A stretch of DNA of 20,741 bases from an uncultured Brevundimonas sp. (lineage in GTDB: Bacteria > Pseudomonadota > Alphaproteobacteria > Caulobacterales > Caulobacteraceae). Position 1 is the first letter of the stretch. Each line of letters starts with the position of its first letter. The position numbers were made by a program, and so were the translations under genes. Positions 8,736-18,372 of the stretch are shown piece after piece. The stretch is taken from the NCBI GenBank assembly GCA_946885435.1, contig CAMPGL010000019.1, positions 1 through 20,741 of the forward strand, written 5' to 3'. The notes beneath the pieces are model-generated. The model was given only the letters and a program-made list of their open reading frames with translations. It searched no databases and was not told the DNA's origin.

Positions 8736-8772
8736 TCGTATTGTCCTGCCTCGTCCCACACTGGAGCCGTCC

Positions 8773-9687
8773 ATGCATCGCCGCGCCTTCATCCTGTCCT
8801 CCATCGCTGTGACCGCGGCCGCGGGCGGCGTGTCAGCCTGCGCCACGATGTCGGCGCCGGCCCAGCCGGGCTTCGCCTCGGACCGCATCGGCGTGAGTGT
8901 GGAGGGGTCGGGTCCCGACGTGATCCTCATCCCGGGCCTCAGCTCGCGTCCGGCCATCTGGGACACGACGGCGGCGCACCTGGCCGGCCGGTATCGGGTG
9001 CACCGGGTCTGGGTCTCGGGCTTCGCCGGGCGCCCGGCGGGGGCGAACGCCACGGGCGACAGCGTGAGCCAGCCGGTCGCCGAGGAGATCGCCCGCTACA
9101 TCCGCGAGCAGAACCTCGAGCGCCCCGCGGTCATCGGCCACTCGATGGGCGGCTGGATCGGCATGGTGCTGGCGGCGCGCCACCCCGAAAGCGTCGGCCG
9201 GCTGATGGTCGTGGACATGATGCCGTTCATGGGCGCGATGTTCGGCCCGCCGGGCACGACCCCCGAGCAGGTGCGTCCCGTCGCCGACCAGATCCTCGCA
9301 GGCATCCGCACGGCCGCGCCGGACGCCCGCCGAGCCATGGCCGAACAGACGCTGGCCGGCATGATCCGCACCGAAAGCCTGCGCGCCGCCGAGGTCGAGG
9401 CCTCCCTGGCCAGCGATTCCGACGTGTCCGGCCGAGCCTTCCACGAACTGATCGTGACCGACCTCAGGCCCGAGCTGGCCAACATCACCGCTCCGGTGAC
9501 GGTCCTCTACGTCACCCCGACCGGCGCGCCCCTGACCGACGCCCAGATGGACGGCTTCTACCAGCTCTCCTACGCCAATATTCCCGGGGTCCGGCTGGTG
9601 CGGGTCCCGGACGCGGCCCACTTCATCATGTACGACAATCCGGACCGCTTCTTCGCGGAAGTGGACGCCTTTCTTTCGGCGGATTGA
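8773..9687 (+). CDS. Exported alpha/beta-hydrolase, probable lipoprotein
   Basis: This is a 304-residue alpha/beta-hydrolase-fold protein. The N terminus MHRRAFILSSIAVTAAAGG is a signal peptide with a twin-arginine-like start (RRAFIL). It ends in VSAC, where Cys23 fits a lipobox, so the enzyme is probably anchored to a membrane facing the periplasm. The nucleophile elbow is GHSMGG (Ser124) and the catalytic His is in DAAHFIMYDNP (His283); the oxyanion-side motif is LIPGLSSRPAIWD (52-64). The acid is not obvious: after strand 6 the sequence reads YVTPTGAPLTDAQMD, and Asp256 is only a candidate. The substrate is unknown; esterase and lactonase are both possible. The ATG at 8773 was chosen because it starts the signal peptide; the frame is open further upstream through the transporter gene but without family similarity. 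It stands alone between a terminator and the PBP gene. Confidence 0.88.
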   Translation: MHRRAFILSSIAVTAAAGGVSACATMSAPAQPGFASDRIGVSVEGSGPDVILIPGLSSRPAIWDTTAAHLAGRYRVHRVWVSGFAGRPAGANATGDSVSQPVAEEIARYIREQNLERPAVIGHSMGGWIGMVLAARHPESVGRLMVVDMMPFMGAMFGPPGTTPEQVRPVADQILAGIRTAAPDARRAMAEQTLAGMIRTESLRAAEVEASLASDSDVSGRAFHELIVTDLRPELANITAPVTVLYVTPTGAPLTDAQMDGFYQLSYANIPGVRLVRVPDAAHFIMYDNPDRFFAEVDAFLSAD

Positions 9688-9791
9688 GGCCCGACAAATC
9701 CCGGCTTGGGCGCGACCGGCCTTGACCTGACCGAAGGCTCTGGCAAGTCGGACAGGGCGCCTTCGCGGCGGGTGTTGAAACGGGAACCGAG

Positions 9792-11876
9792 ATGAGCCAC
9801 GGCCACGGAGGCGGCGAACGGTCGGGCAGGCGCTCGCCGATGGGCCGGCTGTTCTACTGGACGGCCGTGCTCGGCGTCTGGGGTCTGATCTTCTCGGTCG
9901 TCTTCTTCGCGGTCTTCGCCCGCGGCCTGCCGGACACCTCCAGCCTGGACGCGATCCAGCGCGTGCCGTCGGTGACCTATCTGGACCGCAACGGGGTGCT
10001 GATCGCCGCACGCGGCTCCGAACAGACCCAGTCGGTCGATCTCGACAGCCTGCCGGACTACGTGCCCGCCGCCTTCATCGCGGTCGAGGACCGCCGCTTC
10101 TACCACCACCCCGGGTTTGACCCGATCGGCATGGTGCGCGCCATCGTCGCCAACATGCGCGCCGGACGCGTGGTGCAGGGCGGCTCGACCCTGACCCAGC
10201 AGCTGGCCAAGAACCTCTTCCTGACGCCCGACCAGACGATGAAGCGCAAGATCCAGGAGATCATGCTCGCGGTCTGGATGGAGCTGCGCTTCACCAAGGA
10301 AGAGATCCTCACCCTGTATCTGAACCGGGTCTATTTCGGCGCCGGGGCCTACGGCATCGAGGCGGCGGCCCAGCGCTATTTCGACAAGAGCGCGCGCGAG
10401 CTGACCATCGGCGAGGCGGCGCTCCTGGCCGGCCTGCTCAAGGCGCCCTCGCGCTACAGCCCGCTGAGCGAAACGGAGCGGGCCGCCGGCCGCGCCGACG
10501 TGGTGCTCAACGAGATGGAGGAGGCGGGCGTCATCACCGCCGAGCAGCGCGAGGCCGCGGTGCTCGAGCCGGTGCGCGTCTCGCGCACCCTGGCCACCCA
10601 GCACGCCCAGTATTTCGCCGACTGGCTCGACCGCGAGGTCCGCGGCCTGATCGGCGAGAACTCCGAGGACCTGATCGTCGAGACCACCCTGGACCTCACC
10701 CTCCAGGCCCAGGCCGAGCGGGCCGTCCAGGCGATCCTGGAGCGCGACGGAGAGCGCGGTGTCGAACAGGCCGCGCTGGTGGCCATGGACGGTGAGGGCC
10801 GCATCCGGGCCATGATTGGCGGCGGCTCCTATACTGACAGCCAGTTCAATCGCGCCGTCGACGCGCGCCGCCAGGCCGGCTCGTCGTTCAAGCCTTTCGT
10901 CTATCTGGCGGCCATGGAGGCCGGCTATACGCCCGACACGCCCGTCGAGGACCAGCCCCTGACCATCGGCAACTGGTCGCCGCGCAACTACGACGGGACC
11001 TTCCGCGGCCGCATGACCATGCAGCAGGCGGTGGCCAGTTCCATCAACACCGTCGCCGCCTATGTCGCCGACCGCGTCGGCCGCGATCGCGTGGCGTCCG
11101 CCGCCCGGCGACTCGGGATCACCTCGCCGGTGAACCTGCAGCCCGCCATGGCGCTCGGCGCGGTGGAGGTCAGCCCGCTGGAAATGGCCCAGGCCTACGC
11201 CGCCTTCTCGAACGGCGGCCGCCGCGCCCGGGCCCACGGCATCACCCGCATCCGCACGCGGGACGGGCGGGTGCTCTATCAGCGCACCGAGGGCGGGGCC
11301 CAGCAGGTCATCAACAATCCGCCGCTCTACTACATGAACCAGATGCTGCGGTCGGTGATCACCGGCGGCACGGCCACGGCGGCGGCCATCGAGGGCTATG
11401 ACCTGGCGGGCAAGACCGGCACGACCTCCGACTACAAGGACGCCTGGTTCGTCGGTTATACGGGCGGCTTCGTCACCGCCGTGTGGGTCGGGCGCGACGA
11501 CAACACGCCGATGCGCCGGGTGACCGGCGGCGGCGCCCCGGCGGCCATCTGGCGCCGCTTCATGGCCGACGCCCTGCCGCGTCTGAACGTCCAGCGCATT
11601 CCCGACGGCCCCGCCATGCCCGAGGGCTGGCAGGAAGGCCTGCAGGGCGGCGAGGACCCGCTCGGCGATATCATCGACGGCCTGGAAGGCCTGTTCGGCG
11701 GCGGCGGCGAGGTCCAGCCCGGGACCGAGCCTTCGCCCGACGCCCAGCCGGTCGAGCCCCAGCCGCAGCAGCCCCAGCCTCAGCCGCAGAACCCGCAGCC
11801 GGTCCAGCCCGCGCCCAGCCCGCAACAGCCGCGCCCAGAGCCGCAGCGCGAGGAGCGCGAGCCGCTGTTCTTCTAG
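9792..11876 (+). CDS. Class A penicillin-binding protein (PBP1A type)
   Basis: This bifunctional peptidoglycan synthase is anchored in the inner membrane by one helix (about 19-43). The GT51 transglycosylase domain shows its conserved blocks: EDRRFYHHPGFDP (99-111, catalytic Glu99), QGGSTLTQQLAKNLF (129-143), IQEIMLAVWME, LYLNRVYFGAGAYGIEAAAQRYF (175-197) and LLAGLLKAPSRYSP. The transpeptidase domain has SSFK (Ser364 nucleophile, Lys367), SIN (417-419) and KTGTT (541-545). At 694 aa it is shorter than E. coli PBP1A (about 850) and I see no room for the large OB-like insert between the two domains. Residues about 641-690 form a Pro/Gln-rich tail. It polymerises lipid II glycan and crosslinks stems through diaminopimelate, the product of the nearby dapF pathway. 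The small membrane protein gene starts 62 bp downstream. Caulobacterales carry several such paralogues, so I give no symbol. Confidence 0.95.
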   Translation: MSHGHGGGERSGRRSPMGRLFYWTAVLGVWGLIFSVVFFAVFARGLPDTSSLDAIQRVPSVTYLDRNGVLIAARGSEQTQSVDLDSLPDYVPAAFIAVEDRRFYHHPGFDPIGMVRAIVANMRAGRVVQGGSTLTQQLAKNLFLTPDQTMKRKIQEIMLAVWMELRFTKEEILTLYLNRVYFGAGAYGIEAAAQRYFDKSARELTIGEAALLAGLLKAPSRYSPLSETERAAGRADVVLNEMEEAGVITAEQREAAVLEPVRVSRTLATQHAQYFADWLDREVRGLIGENSEDLIVETTLDLTLQAQAERAVQAILERDGERGVEQAALVAMDGEGRIRAMIGGGSYTDSQFNRAVDARRQAGSSFKPFVYLAAMEAGYTPDTPVEDQPLTIGNWSPRNYDGTFRGRMTMQQAVASSINTVAAYVADRVGRDRVASAARRLGITSPVNLQPAMALGAVEVSPLEMAQAYAAFSNGGRRARAHGITRIRTRDGRVLYQRTEGGAQQVINNPPLYYMNQMLRSVITGGTATAAAIEGYDLAGKTGTTSDYKDAWFVGYTGGFVTAVWVGRDDNTPMRRVTGGGAPAAIWRRFMADALPRLNVQRIPDGPAMPEGWQEGLQGGEDPLGDIIDGLEGLFGGGGEVQPGTEPSPDAQPVEPQPQQPQPQPQNPQPVQPAPSPQQPRPEPQREEREPLFF
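11712..11861 (+). repeat. Pro/Gln-rich low-complexity tail of the PBP gene
   Basis: This is a CAGCCG/CCGCAG-rich stretch encoding residues 641-690 of the PBP, with repeated PQP, QPQ and QPV units followed by a charged end (REEREPLFF). It lies beyond the transpeptidase domain, so it is in the periplasm. Disordered Pro/Gln tails are common on class A PBPs of alphaproteobacteria and their length varies between strains. The repeat nature makes slippage likely. Confidence 0.8.
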
Positions 11877-11910
11877 GCCGGCGCGGAACCTTCGCCCCCG
11901 GCTCGGCCGT

Positions 11911-11932
11911 TCTCCCTGCACAGCAAGGGAGA
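11911..11932 (+). promoter_or_regulatory. Hairpin covering the Shine-Dalgarno of the small membrane protein
   Basis: TCTCCCT (11911-11917) is perfectly complementary to AGGGAGA (11926-11932), with an 8-base loop between them. The right arm is the Shine-Dalgarno of the gene starting at 11939. In RNA the 7-bp stem would hide the ribosome site. This could be a thermometer-like or coupling control with the PBP gene ending at 11876, or chance. Confidence 0.45.
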
Positions 11933-11938
11933 CTGATC

Positions 11939-12136
11939 ATGGCTTGGGAAAGCCTCTGGCACCTCGGTTGGGTCGTCCTGGGCGCGGTGCTCGCCTGGGG
12001 CCTGTGGCGTTACCACACCCGCAACAAGCGCAACGATCCCGTGACCGAAGAGGCCACGCGAGAGCTCTACGACCACCCCGACACCTACGAAGAGCGCCGC
12101 GACGAACTTAACCACGAGATCCGCCCCAAGACCTGA
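11939..12136 (+). CDS. Small single-pass membrane protein (65 aa)
   Basis: The gene encodes MAWESLWHLGWVVLGAVLAW and then a basic segment (RYHTRNKRN), followed by an acidic, charged, probably helical C-terminal half (EEATRELYDHPDTYEERRDELNHE). One hydrophobic helix spans about residues 7-23, and the positive-inside rule puts the 40-residue charged tail in the cytoplasm. I do not recognise a named family. The start has AAGGGAGA seven bases before the ATG. The codon use matches its neighbours, and the frame is open upstream only as a shadow of the PBP gene. It lies 62 bp after the class A PBP and 47 bp before the UbiH-family gene on the same strand, so it is probably co-transcribed with one or both. 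A role with the PBP is only suggested by position. Confidence 0.8.
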   Translation: MAWESLWHLGWVVLGAVLAWGLWRYHTRNKRNDPVTEEATRELYDHPDTYEERRDELNHEIRPKT

Positions 12137-12183
12137 AGACGCTCAGGCTGGACCGCACCTCCGCGTCGTCGCATAGGACGCGC

Positions 12184-13434
12184 ATGAAGTCCTTCGACGC
12201 CGACGTCATCGTCGCGGGGGCCGGCCTGGCCGGGGCCACCTTCGCGCTCGCGGCCGCCCACGGCGGGCTCAGGGTCGTTCTGGTCGATCCGCTGCCTTTC
12301 AGCGCCCAGCTGGAGCCGACCTTCGACGGGCGAGCCTCGGCCATCGCCTATTCCAGCTTCCGCCAGTGGCGCGTGCTGGGCGTTGGCGAGCACTTGACCG
12401 AGCTCGCCCAACCTATCCGCCGCATCCTGGTCACCGACGGCAAGCGCCCGGGCGCGGCCTCGGCCAAGGGCCTGGGGTCTTACCTGCGCTTCGACGCCGA
12501 GGAGATCGCCGACCGCTCCGACGGCGAGCCGCTGGGCTGGATGGTCGAGAACCGCCAGGCGCGCGTGGCCCTGTCGCGCGCGCTGGGGGCTTCGTCCGTC
12601 GAACTGCGGACGCCGGTGGGGTTGAAGACCCTGTCGGGCGACGCCTTTGGCGTGACGGCGGAGCTGTCGGACGGCACGTCGGTCAGCGCGCCGCTGATTG
12701 TCGGCGCCGAGGGCCGGGCCTCGGTGGTCCGCGACTGGGCCGGGATCGGGGTCGTGGGCTGGCCCTATCCGCGCTCGGGCGTGGTCGCCACGGTTCGCCT
12801 CGAACAGGACCACGGCGGCGTGGCCCACGAGGTCTTCCTGCCGGACGGAGCGCTGGCGATTCTGCCGCTCACCGAGCAGCGCGCCAGCCTCGTCTGGACC
12901 GAGCCGCATGATCGGGCCAAGGCGCTCAAGACGGCGGGCCTGCCCGCCTTCAACGCCCATCTGAAGCGCCGCTTCGGCGAGTTCCTGGGCGAGGTGGAGG
13001 CGCTGGAGCCGCGCTTCGTCTACCCGCTGGGCCTGCAGCTGGCCGAGAGCCTTGTCGGCGGCCGCGCGGCCTTGGTCGGCGACGCCGGCCACGCCATCCA
13101 CCCGCTGGCGGGGCAGGGCCTGAACCTGGGGCTCAAGGACGCAGCGGCGCTGGCCGAGACTCTGGTCGAGGCCCGCCGGCTCGGCGAAGACATCGGCTCC
13201 GCCCCGGTGCTTGAACGCTATGACCGCTGGCGGCGGTTCGACAATCTGGCGATGAGCGCCATGACCGACGGCTTCGACCGCCTGTTCGCCACCGACAATC
13301 CGCTGGTCCGGCTGGTCCGCGACACCGGCATGGCGGCGGTGAACCGCATCGAGCCCGCCCGGCGCTTCTTCATGCAGGAGGCCGGCGGCGCGGTCGGCGA
13401 CCTGCCGCGGCTGCTGAGGGGCGAGGCCCTCTAG
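12184..13434 (+). CDS. UbiH/UbiF/COQ6-family FAD monooxygenase
   Basis: This 416-residue flavoprotein hydroxylase is of the class that adds ring hydroxyls in ubiquinone synthesis, using NAD(P)H and O2. It shows the Rossmann FAD motif DVIVAGAGLAGATFALA (7-23), the DGRASAI segment (48-54), VGAEGRAS in place of the commoner GADGxxS, and the second FAD motif LVGDAGHAIHPLAGQGLNLGLKDA (Asp300). These are diagnostic of the UbiH/COQ6 group rather than aromatic-compound hydroxylases in general. Alphaproteobacteria use different sets of these hydroxylases (UbiH, UbiL, UbiM) with varying ring positions, so I do not assign the carbon. It converges on dapF, sharing the stop tetramer CTAG at 13431-13434. 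The start is an ATG with a modest AGGA site. Confidence 0.9.
   Translation: MKSFDADVIVAGAGLAGATFALAAAHGGLRVVLVDPLPFSAQLEPTFDGRASAIAYSSFRQWRVLGVGEHLTELAQPIRRILVTDGKRPGAASAKGLGSYLRFDAEEIADRSDGEPLGWMVENRQARVALSRALGASSVELRTPVGLKTLSGDAFGVTAELSDGTSVSAPLIVGAEGRASVVRDWAGIGVVGWPYPRSGVVATVRLEQDHGGVAHEVFLPDGALAILPLTEQRASLVWTEPHDRAKALKTAGLPAFNAHLKRRFGEFLGEVEALEPRFVYPLGLQLAESLVGGRAALVGDAGHAIHPLAGQGLNLGLKDAAALAETLVEARRLGEDIGSAPVLERYDRWRRFDNLAMSAMTDGFDRLFATDNPLVRLVRDTGMAAVNRIEPARRFFMQEAGGAVGDLPRLLRGEAL
13431..13434. other. Shared stop-codon palindrome CTAG (monooxygenase / dapF)
   Basis: The + strand TAG at 13432-13434 ends the monooxygenase gene, and the - strand TAG (complement of 13431-13433) ends dapF. 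Four bases serve as the end of both convergent genes, leaving no intergenic terminator between them, so the two mRNAs must overlap at their 3' ends. Confidence 0.95.
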
Positions 13435-14258
13435 AGGTTCAGCGTCCCGGTCCGTTCGACCTCGACCGGACCGGTCATCCAGACGCGGCCGTCGTCGCGC
13501 CAGTCGACCTCGAGCTCTCCGCCGTCGAGTTCCAGCACGGCCCGCCGCCCGGTCAGGCCCTTGCGCGACGCCGCGACCAGAGCTGCACAGGCGCCGGTGC
13601 CGCAGGCCCGCGTCAGGCCCGCGCCCCGTTCCCAGACGCGCAGCCGGATGCGGTCCGGCGACAGAACCCGGGCGAAGCCCACGTTCACCCCTTCCGGAAA
13701 CAGCGGATGGTGCTCCAGCAGCGAGCCCGAGCCCCGCACGAAGCCGTCGTCGAACTCGCGGTCCGCGAAGAAGACCACGTGCGGATTGCCCATCGAGACG
13801 GCGCCCGGCGTGTGCAGCACGGGGTCGTCGACCGGGCCGATCTGCAGCTCGATGCCGCGCGTGTCCATCTCCTCGGCCAGGGGGATGTCGGTCCAGTCCA
13901 GACGGGGCGGGCCCATGTCGACGCTGACGCGCCGCTCTCCGGCTGAGAACGCGCGCGTCAGGCCGCCAGCGGTGTCGATCTCGGCTTCGTCCAGCCCTGA
14001 TGCCTGCATCAGGAGCCAGCCGACGCAGCGCAGGGCGTTGCCGCAGGTCTCGACCTGGCCGCCGTCCGCGTTCCAGACGCGCATGAAGGCGCCGTGATCG
14101 GACCGCTCGATGGCGATCAGCTGGTCACAGCCCTCGCCGGTGTTCCGGTCGCAGATCGCACGCACCTGCTCGGGGCTTGGCCGGAACGGCTCGCTGCGCG
14201 CCTCGACCACGACGAAGTCGTTGCCCAGGCCGTTCATCTTGACGAAGGGGCGGCTCAT
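13431..14258 (-). CDS. dapF: Diaminopimelate epimerase
   Basis: DapF interconverts LL- and meso-diaminopimelate, the last step before lysine and the source of the peptidoglycan crosslinking residue. It is cofactor-independent and cytoplasmic. The product is 275 aa, the normal length. It begins MSRPFVKMNGLGNDFVVVE, the classic DapF start. The two catalytic cysteines are in ETCGNALRCVG (Cys72) and RACGTGACAALVA (Cys219), with SMGNPHVVFF (155-164) also typical. The frame stays open upstream to 15137, but only as a shadow of the channel gene. The ATG at 14258 has GGGCGGGAG before it. The divergent channel gene starts 60 bp away. Its 3' end overlaps the monooxygenase gene by 4 bp. I see nothing unusual in the coding sequence. 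Confidence 0.97.
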   Translation of the reverse strand: MSRPFVKMNGLGNDFVVVEARSEPFRPSPEQVRAICDRNTGEGCDQLIAIERSDHGAFMRVWNADGGQVETCGNALRCVGWLLMQASGLDEAEIDTAGGLTRAFSAGERRVSVDMGPPRLDWTDIPLAEEMDTRGIELQIGPVDDPVLHTPGAVSMGNPHVVFFADREFDDGFVRGSGSLLEHHPLFPEGVNVGFARVLSPDRIRLRVWERGAGLTRACGTGACAALVAASRKGLTGRRAVLELDGGELEVDWRDDGRVWMTGPVEVERTGTLNL

Positions 14259-14318
14259 CTCCCGCCCATATAGGCGCAAAGCTTGGCGAAAGGCAGGGAG
14301 CAGCCTAAGCGGGGACGG

Positions 14319-15119
14319 ATGACCCAGTCGACGGTCCAGCCCGGCCCGCGCGAAGGCCTGCGCCTGAAGGCCCGGCTGCGGGCGCTTTATCACGGCTCGT
14401 CGCGCACCGCCGTCCGCTTCCGGCTGACGGTGCTGATCATCGACCTGGTGATCATCGCCTTCTTCATCGCCAGCCCGATCCTGCAGGGCTATCGGACGAT
14501 CTTCTATGCGATCGACTACCTGATCGCGGCCGCCCTTTTCATCGACATCGCCGCGCGGGCCTACGCCCATGGGGAGCTGCTCGACTGGCTTAAGAAGCCC
14601 ATCGTCTGGGTGGATCTCGCCGTCCTGGCGACCCTGCTGTTCCCCGCCTGGCTGGACAATTTCGGCTTCCTGCGGGTGCTGCGCCTGTGGACCCTGATCC
14701 ACAGCGACTTCTTCTGGCGCACCATCGGGCGCCGCTACGACGACACCTGGACCGAGGACATCATCAAGGCCCTGGCGTCGCTGGTGACCTTCATCTTCGT
14801 GGCCACAGGCTTCGTCTACGCCAGCTTCGTGGGCGTTACCGAGGGCATCACGGGATACATCGACGCGCTCTATTTCACAGTCACCAGCCTGACCACGACG
14901 GGCTACGGCGACATCCTGCTGCCGGGCGCGTGGGGCCGGATCGTCTCGATCGTGATCATGCTGACGGGGGTGACCCTGTTCGTCCGACTGGGTCAGGCGA
15001 TCTTCCGGCCGCACAAGGTGACCTTCCCCTGTCCGACCTGTGGATTGCAGCGTCATGACCCGGACGCGGTCCACTGCAAGGCCTGCGGCGAACAGATCTG
15101 CATCCCCAACGCCGAATAG
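14319..15119 (+). CDS. Voltage-gated-type potassium channel with C-terminal zinc ribbon
   Basis: This 266-residue inner-membrane channel subunit would form tetramers. Hydrophobic segments at about 36-57, 62-80, 94-111 and 114-128 match S1-S4. The S4-like segment FLRVLRLWTLIHSDFFWRTIGRR carries spaced arginines. After S5 (about 148-170) the pore loop is SLTTTGYGD (190-198), a K+ selectivity filter, followed by S6 (about 206-224). The chain then ends in FPCPTCGLQRHDPDAVHCKACGEQIC, where CxxC (238, 241) and CxxC (253, 256) form a zinc-ribbon-like knuckle in the cytoplasm. That replaces the RCK or cyclic-nucleotide domain of better-known relatives. The ATG at 14319 is preferred; a TTG at 14283 would add 12 polar residues. 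K+ selectivity is well supported by the filter; voltage gating and the role of the ribbon are inferences. Confidence 0.9.
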   Translation: MTQSTVQPGPREGLRLKARLRALYHGSSRTAVRFRLTVLIIDLVIIAFFIASPILQGYRTIFYAIDYLIAAALFIDIAARAYAHGELLDWLKKPIVWVDLAVLATLLFPAWLDNFGFLRVLRLWTLIHSDFFWRTIGRRYDDTWTEDIIKALASLVTFIFVATGFVYASFVGVTEGITGYIDALYFTVTSLTTTGYGDILLPGAWGRIVSIVIMLTGVTLFVRLGQAIFRPHKVTFPCPTCGLQRHDPDAVHCKACGEQICIPNAE

Positions 15120-15178
15120 GCCAAGTGGCGGGCCCATGCGTTACGGCCTAGATTGCAGCTGACCCAGAGGACGCGATT

Positions 15179-17235
<2,057 letters not shown>

Positions 17236-17239
<4 letters not shown>

Positions 17240-17460
17240 GCGACGATCAAACCCGTGACGCCAACGGCAATGTCCTGTCTGACGGCGACAGCGTGACCCT
17301 GATCAAGGACCTCAAGGTCAAGGGCTCGGGCGGCGTGACCCTGAAGCGCGGCACGCTGGTCAAGAACATCCGGCTGACCGGCGATCCCGACGAGATCGAG
17401 GCCAATGTCGAGAAGGTCCGCGGCCTCGTGCTGCGCACCGAGTTCGTCAAGAAGGCCTAG
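17236..17460 (+). CDS. Small PhnA-domain protein (74 aa)
   Basis: The sequence contains DANGNVLSDGDSVTLIKDLK and then VKGSGGVTLKRGTLVKNIRLTGDPDEIEANVEKVRGLVLRTEFVKK, which is the C-terminal PhnA (YjdM) domain, a small SH3-like barrel. E. coli PhnA is about 111 aa and has an N-terminal zinc ribbon; this protein consists of the barrel alone. The name comes from proximity to phosphonate genes in E. coli; the domain's biochemical role is not settled and I assign none. The start is GTG inside GTGA, overlapping the nadE stop by 4 bp, with GAGGAGG just upstream inside nadE, a typical translational-coupling layout. It converges with the hydrolase gene, sharing CTAG. Cytoplasmic; no signal or membrane segment. 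Confidence 0.88.
17457..17460. other. Shared stop-codon palindrome CTAG (PhnA-domain gene / hydrolase)
   Basis: TAG at 17458-17460 ends the PhnA-domain gene on the + strand, and the complement of 17457-17459 is the TAG that ends the hydrolase on the - strand. The geometry is identical to that at 13431-13434. No terminator fits between the genes. Confidence 0.95.
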
Positions 17461-18326
17461 GGAACCGCCCCGAGGAACGCCAGAATCGCCGCCTCCGCCG
17501 TCGGCTCGTCGAGCATCGGGGCGTGGCCGACGTCCGGGACTTCGACGTAGCCCATCTCGGGCGCGCGGGCGCGCATGCGACCGGCGATCTCGGCGTCCAG
17601 AAGGTCGGAAGTCGCGCCGCGGATGAGCAGGGTCGGGCGGCCTGTGGCGAGGCGCTCGAAGTCGCCCCACAGGTCGGGCACGAGCGCGGCCTGGCCGGCG
17701 GCGCGGATCGGCACGGCGATGTCCGGGTCGTAGTCCAGCACCGGGCCGTCCGGCCCCTCGCGGAAGACGCGACGCGCGAAGGCGTCCCAGTCGGCGTCGG
17801 TGTAGTGCGGCAGGGCGATGGCGTTGTGCTTGCGGACGTAGGCGACGGCGTCGTCCCAGGTCGGGGTGTCGACGGGCTGGCCCGCGTAGGCGGCGATGCG
17901 GGTCAGGCCGACCAGCGAGACCTCGGGGCCGACATCGTTCAGAATGGCGGCGGCGATCCGGTCGGGCGCGATGGCCGTCAGCGCCATGGTGATCAGACCG
18001 CCCATGGAGGTGCCCAGGAAGGCGGCCCGCGCGATTCCGGCCTGGTCCATCAGGGCCAGCATGTCCCGCGCGTACTGGACCGGCTGGTAAGTCATCGGGT
18101 CGGCGGCGCGGTCCGACCGGGCGCGGCCCCGGACGTCGACCGCCAGCACGCGGCGGCCGGTCGCGGCGATGATGGGAGCCACGGCGGCGAAGTCGGCCGA
18201 GTTCCGCGTCAGTCCGTGAATAGCGATGACCGGCAGCTTCGCTTCACCCGCCGCGCCGGCGTAGTCGCGGGCGTAGAGCCTCAGGCCGTCCTCGGAGCGC
18301 CACCAGCGGTCGGCGAAATCGGTCAT
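17457..18326 (-). CDS. Alpha/beta-hydrolase, cytoplasmic
   Basis: This is a 289-residue alpha/beta-hydrolase of the broad esterase / dienelactone-type group. It has the oxyanion motif VIAIHGLTRNSADF (33-46), the RVLAVDVRGRARSDRA strand-loop typical of the group (59-74), nucleophile Ser107 in GTSMGG, acid Asp241 in RGATSDLLD, and His268 in VPDVGHAPMLDEP. No signal peptide or membrane helix is seen. The substrate is unknown. The ATG at 18326 has an excellent AAGGAGG site seven bases before it. The frame stays open to 18566, but that stretch is translated repeat sequence and should not be included. It runs divergently from the S9 peptidase gene and converges on the PhnA-domain gene with a 4-bp overlap. 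Confidence 0.92.
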   Translation of the reverse strand: MTDFADRWWRSEDGLRLYARDYAGAAGEAKLPVIAIHGLTRNSADFAAVAPIIAATGRRVLAVDVRGRARSDRAADPMTYQPVQYARDMLALMDQAGIARAAFLGTSMGGLITMALTAIAPDRIAAAILNDVGPEVSLVGLTRIAAYAGQPVDTPTWDDAVAYVRKHNAIALPHYTDADWDAFARRVFREGPDGPVLDYDPDIAVPIRAAGQAALVPDLWGDFERLATGRPTLLIRGATSDLLDAEIAGRMRARAPEMGYVEVPDVGHAPMLDEPTAEAAILAFLGAVP

Positions 18327-18372
18327 GGGCGAGCCTCCTTCATCGGGTGATGAATAGACTGCGCTCCTCCCG

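Noticed and set aside
9570..11921. A 783-codon open frame antisense to the PBP gene
   Set aside because: Despite its length it is the mirror of high third-position GC coding. The PBP on the other strand has every catalytic motif.
14283..14318. A TTG start for the channel gene 12 codons upstream
   Set aside because: It adds a short basic stretch with no family support; the ATG at 14319 is simpler, though the choice is not certain.
14259..15137. An extension of dapF across the channel gene
   Set aside because: It lies entirely antisense to the motif-complete channel gene; the DapF N terminus MSRPFVKMNGLGNDF is canonical at 14258.
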